Shown: in pieces, positions 61,584 to 64,000 of the stretch | Layout of the letters: each line of letters starts with the position of its first letter | Numbering within the stretch: position 1 is the stretch's first letter | NCBI RefSeq assembly: GCF_000002425.4 | Contig: NC_037265.1 | Span: forward strand, 8,112,767 to 8,176,766 | Length of the DNA stretch: 64,000 nucleotides | Direction: 5' to 3' | DNA from: Physcomitrium patens | Lineage: Eukaryota; Streptophyta; Bryopsida; Funariales; Funariaceae | Translations under genes and position numbers: made by a program | The notes under the pieces: generated by a model | Databases searched by the model: none | Told to the model about the DNA's origin: nothing | What the model saw: only the letters and a program-made list of their open reading frames with translations

Positions 61584-63995
61584 TCAGAATATATCCCCTA
61601 CGTCTTTGTCTAATTCGTCTTCGTCACCTTCATTATCCATATCACTTTCATCTTCTTGCTGCGGAATCTCTGTACCTTCATTAAGGTCTTCCATATTCAT
61701 CTCTGCGTGTCTTCGTTTAAATATTTTTACTCGCTTCCCTGCAATTGGTATTTTCAATTTTGTACCATCTAACTCCTGTAATGAGTAAGTCGCATTATCA
61801 TGAACAGTTGTTACAACATATGGTCCAAACCAACGTTTTGAAAATTTTCGCAAAGTACTATGTTGATTATCCAGACTATTGTCATAAACAAGTACCTAGT
61901 CACCTTCCTCGATTGCTTTTGGTCTCAATCGATGTTGCTTATCGAATCGCGCCTTGTTTTGTAACCTTGCTCTTTTTAACCTTTCTAATGCTATCTGGAC
62001 ATCTTCCGTTCTTTGCTCCAATTGTCGAATCCTAATAGCCAGAAGTTCTTCTCTTGTCAATCCATCTTCCCATGGTAGCATACTCCAAGTAAGTACCTTT
62101 TCTTCAATCGGCATAATTGGTTTTTGACCTGTCATAAGTTCTACTGGCATATATCTTGTCACCGAACTATGTGTTGTTCGATCAGCCCATAATGCAAATG
62201 ACAAAAGCCGTGGCCACTCTTTAACCTTCCCATTACAAGCTTTAACCAACGCTTTCACAATCGGCGGGTGACCACGTTCACTTTTTGCATTCCCTTCCGG
62301 CTTATAAGCAGTAGTCAGTGATAGTTTAACTCCACATTTTCCAAAGAACTTACGAGCTTCTTGTGCATTTAATTCTCCACGATCTGCAATTATTTTTCCT
62401 ATGCACCCGTAACGGCAAATGACATCTTCAAGCAAAAACCTACAAATCCCCTCTGTAGATTTTGTCCTCAATGCTCTTCCTTCTACTTGATTTGATAAAT
62501 CTTCACGAGCTAAAACCAAATATCTCATCTGCCATAACCCAACCGGCATAATAATCAAATCAACAACCCATTTAAAATGAATAGCCAGAGGATACGTAGG
62601 ATGAAGACCATCTCGATGTCAGATATTAGAATACGATTGACAGATTTTACATGACTCTACAAATGAGAGCACATCTCGATACATATTTTTCCACCAATAT
62701 CGTTCCTTGAGTTTAGCAAAAGTAGCCCAGATTCCTCTATGCCCTGCATATAAACTATCATGAAACTCCTTTAATAATTTTAGTTTTTCTTCCCTTTTGC
62801 CTATCACTCGTCGTGGCATCCCAATTCTTTTCTTCGGTCTCTTCCATAAGAATCCATCTCGAAGTAAAAATCCATATGCTTTTTTTCTTATTTGTTTGAA
62901 TTTTTCTGTAGACCAATTCCTCTGCTTAGACAAGGTATTCAAATAATGTCCAATATCCAATAATTCTCCTTCATAAGATTCTTCAAGAAATAGCTTGTCT
63001 TCTCTGTTGAGATTTGATATTGAATAGAATTTCAATCCGACATCATCAATGTCTTCAACCATTTCGTCCTCCCTCTCGTATCTTGCTCGAGATAGCATGT
63101 CTGGTACTAAATTGTCCTTTCTAGTGATATGCTTAAATTCTGGATTTAGTGACTTAATATAAGCAATCCATCTCAACATTGCAATATCTGGCATTGAACA
63201 GTTAATAATCATTCCAAGCAATGGCAAGCAATCTGTTTCAATTACTACTACTGCCCCAATCAAATAGTCCTTTTCAGCTTTCATAGCCGAAACGACTCCC
63301 CAAAGTTCTCTTTTGACTTGCGAATATGCACGCTGACGAATACTTAAAACTTTAGCCCCAAATCGAACTGCAAATCTACTCCCATTCGAATCATCTTGAC
63401 CCATAGCCCATCCAACGGCAATTGGACTAGCGTCTACAGTAAGAATCACTGGTCTATTGCACTTATAATCAACCTTCCTCAATATTGGAGGTGACATCAA
63501 TAATTTCTTCAATCTTTGCATTGCTTGAATATGCCTTTCTTTCCATTTAAATCGGTAACCCTTGCGTAACAGTTCATATAATGGATCCGCTATGTGAGCA
63601 AAATGAGAGATCTAAATTCGATAAAATACACATGCACCCAAAAACCTGCGAACCTCTATTAAAGAACCACAATCCTCTTTCATCCTTCCATTTGCATCAA
63701 CTTTAGTCGGATCTGGTTTTCTTCCATAAGATCCACATAAATGTCCAACAATCACAACCTCTCGTACTCCAAATACGGACTTCATATCCGATAATGTAAG
63801 ATGAACTTCTCCAAGCCGAGTTAAAATCTTTTCACAATCTTGTATATGATCAACAACATATTTGCGACACCCCCTCGAATCTAAAGTTTCATCCTTGTCT
63901 CCTTCTCTGCACCCTTTTATAGGAACATCATCCAGAAAAGGCATAGTCTTTTCCGGAATAAAATCTCTCAATACCTTATTCATTCCATTCATCAT
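61584..63995 (-). pseudogene. family 4 pol (fossil): RT, RNase H, integrase
   Basis: The reverse-transcriptase part carries the active-site word FLDDVPIKG near 63935. RNase H carries ILTVDASPIAVGWAMGQ near 63450, with the catalytic Asp of the VDAS motif. Integrase shows an H...H region (EFHDSLYAGHRG) and CKIC near 62640-62740, then IIADRGE near 62390 and GNAKSERGH near 62290, consistent with the second Asp and the Glu of a DDE core. The C-terminal part (KRWFGPYVV) is near 61840. No chromodomain is evident. The RNase H wording differs from families 1-3, so this is a separate Gypsy lineage. Few breaks. Confidence 0.85.
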
Positions 63996-64000
63996 ATGCG

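Larger units (their letters stand above)
60196..64000 (-). mobile_element. Ty3/Gypsy element, family 4, 3' part (pol and 3' LTR)
   Basis: Minus-strand element that runs off the right edge, inserted in family 3 gag. From right to left: reverse transcriptase (about 63612-64000), RNase H (about 63080-63521), integrase zinc region (about 62620-62760), integrase core (about 62150-62558), C-terminal region (about 61584-61853), polypurine tract (61522-61540 in complement) and an LTR of about 1.3 kb (about 60196-61521). It is distinctly GC-richer than the other families, with long open frames and only a few breaks in the part seen, so it is probably the youngest element here. gag is beyond the window. 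Confidence 0.88.

Overview
The window looks like nuclear DNA of a land plant, most likely a moss such as Physcomitrium patens. The base is AT-rich and full of Ty3/Gypsy LTR retroelements of several ages, often nested, with (TA)n arrays and two small GC-richer islands of low-copy sequence. The species call is an inference from gene type, intron style and element content; nothing in the sequence proves it. I see no tRNA, rRNA, CRISPR array or bacterial-type operon.

Layout. 1-2550: 5' part of a minus-strand chromovirus-type Gypsy copy (family 1) running off the left edge. 2860-5291: an older minus-strand relative. 5340-10753: an old plus-strand relative interrupted by about 1.3 kb of unidentified DNA. 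11030-11609: a decayed lone LTR. 13693-18379: a related plus-strand element (family 1b) with TACAT target duplications and lost 5' sequence. 19142-31457: a family 2 Gypsy element with 747-bp LTRs, split by a complete-length family 1 element at 23148-29541 with 561-bp LTRs and GCAGC target duplications. 31458-33700: AT-rich DNA with microsatellites. 33700-39250: first low-copy island, ending in an intact 359-aa protein gene at 38065-39144. 39250-47700: AT-rich DNA with a 43-bp tandem repeat and the remnant of a coiled-coil reading frame. 47740-53220: second low-copy island, dominated by a ten-exon minus-strand gene (48991-52155) for a malectin-like/LRR receptor-like protein of the RLP4 type. 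53240-55930: AT-rich DNA. 55934-64000: a stack of nested elements ending in the pol and LTR of a distinct, younger-looking minus-strand Gypsy family (family 4) that runs off the right edge.

Only two host genes are well supported. The first encodes an undescribed-looking protein with a His/Gly tandem array, a central domain of Val-Pro and charged residues resembling the repeats of alveolins and articulins (membrane-skeleton proteins of protists), a poly-Ser/acidic stretch and a basic tail. The second encodes a single-pass plasma-membrane protein with signal peptide, malectin-like ectodomain, about four LRRs, one membrane span and a short kinase-free tail. They share no pathway visible here. 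All the retroelements are treated as fossils; most are heavily broken. The most informative element observations are the three-level nesting, a mosaic similarity pattern between two family 1 copies, an extra reading frame after the chromodomain in family 1, and heat-shock-element-like motifs in the LTRs of several related copies.
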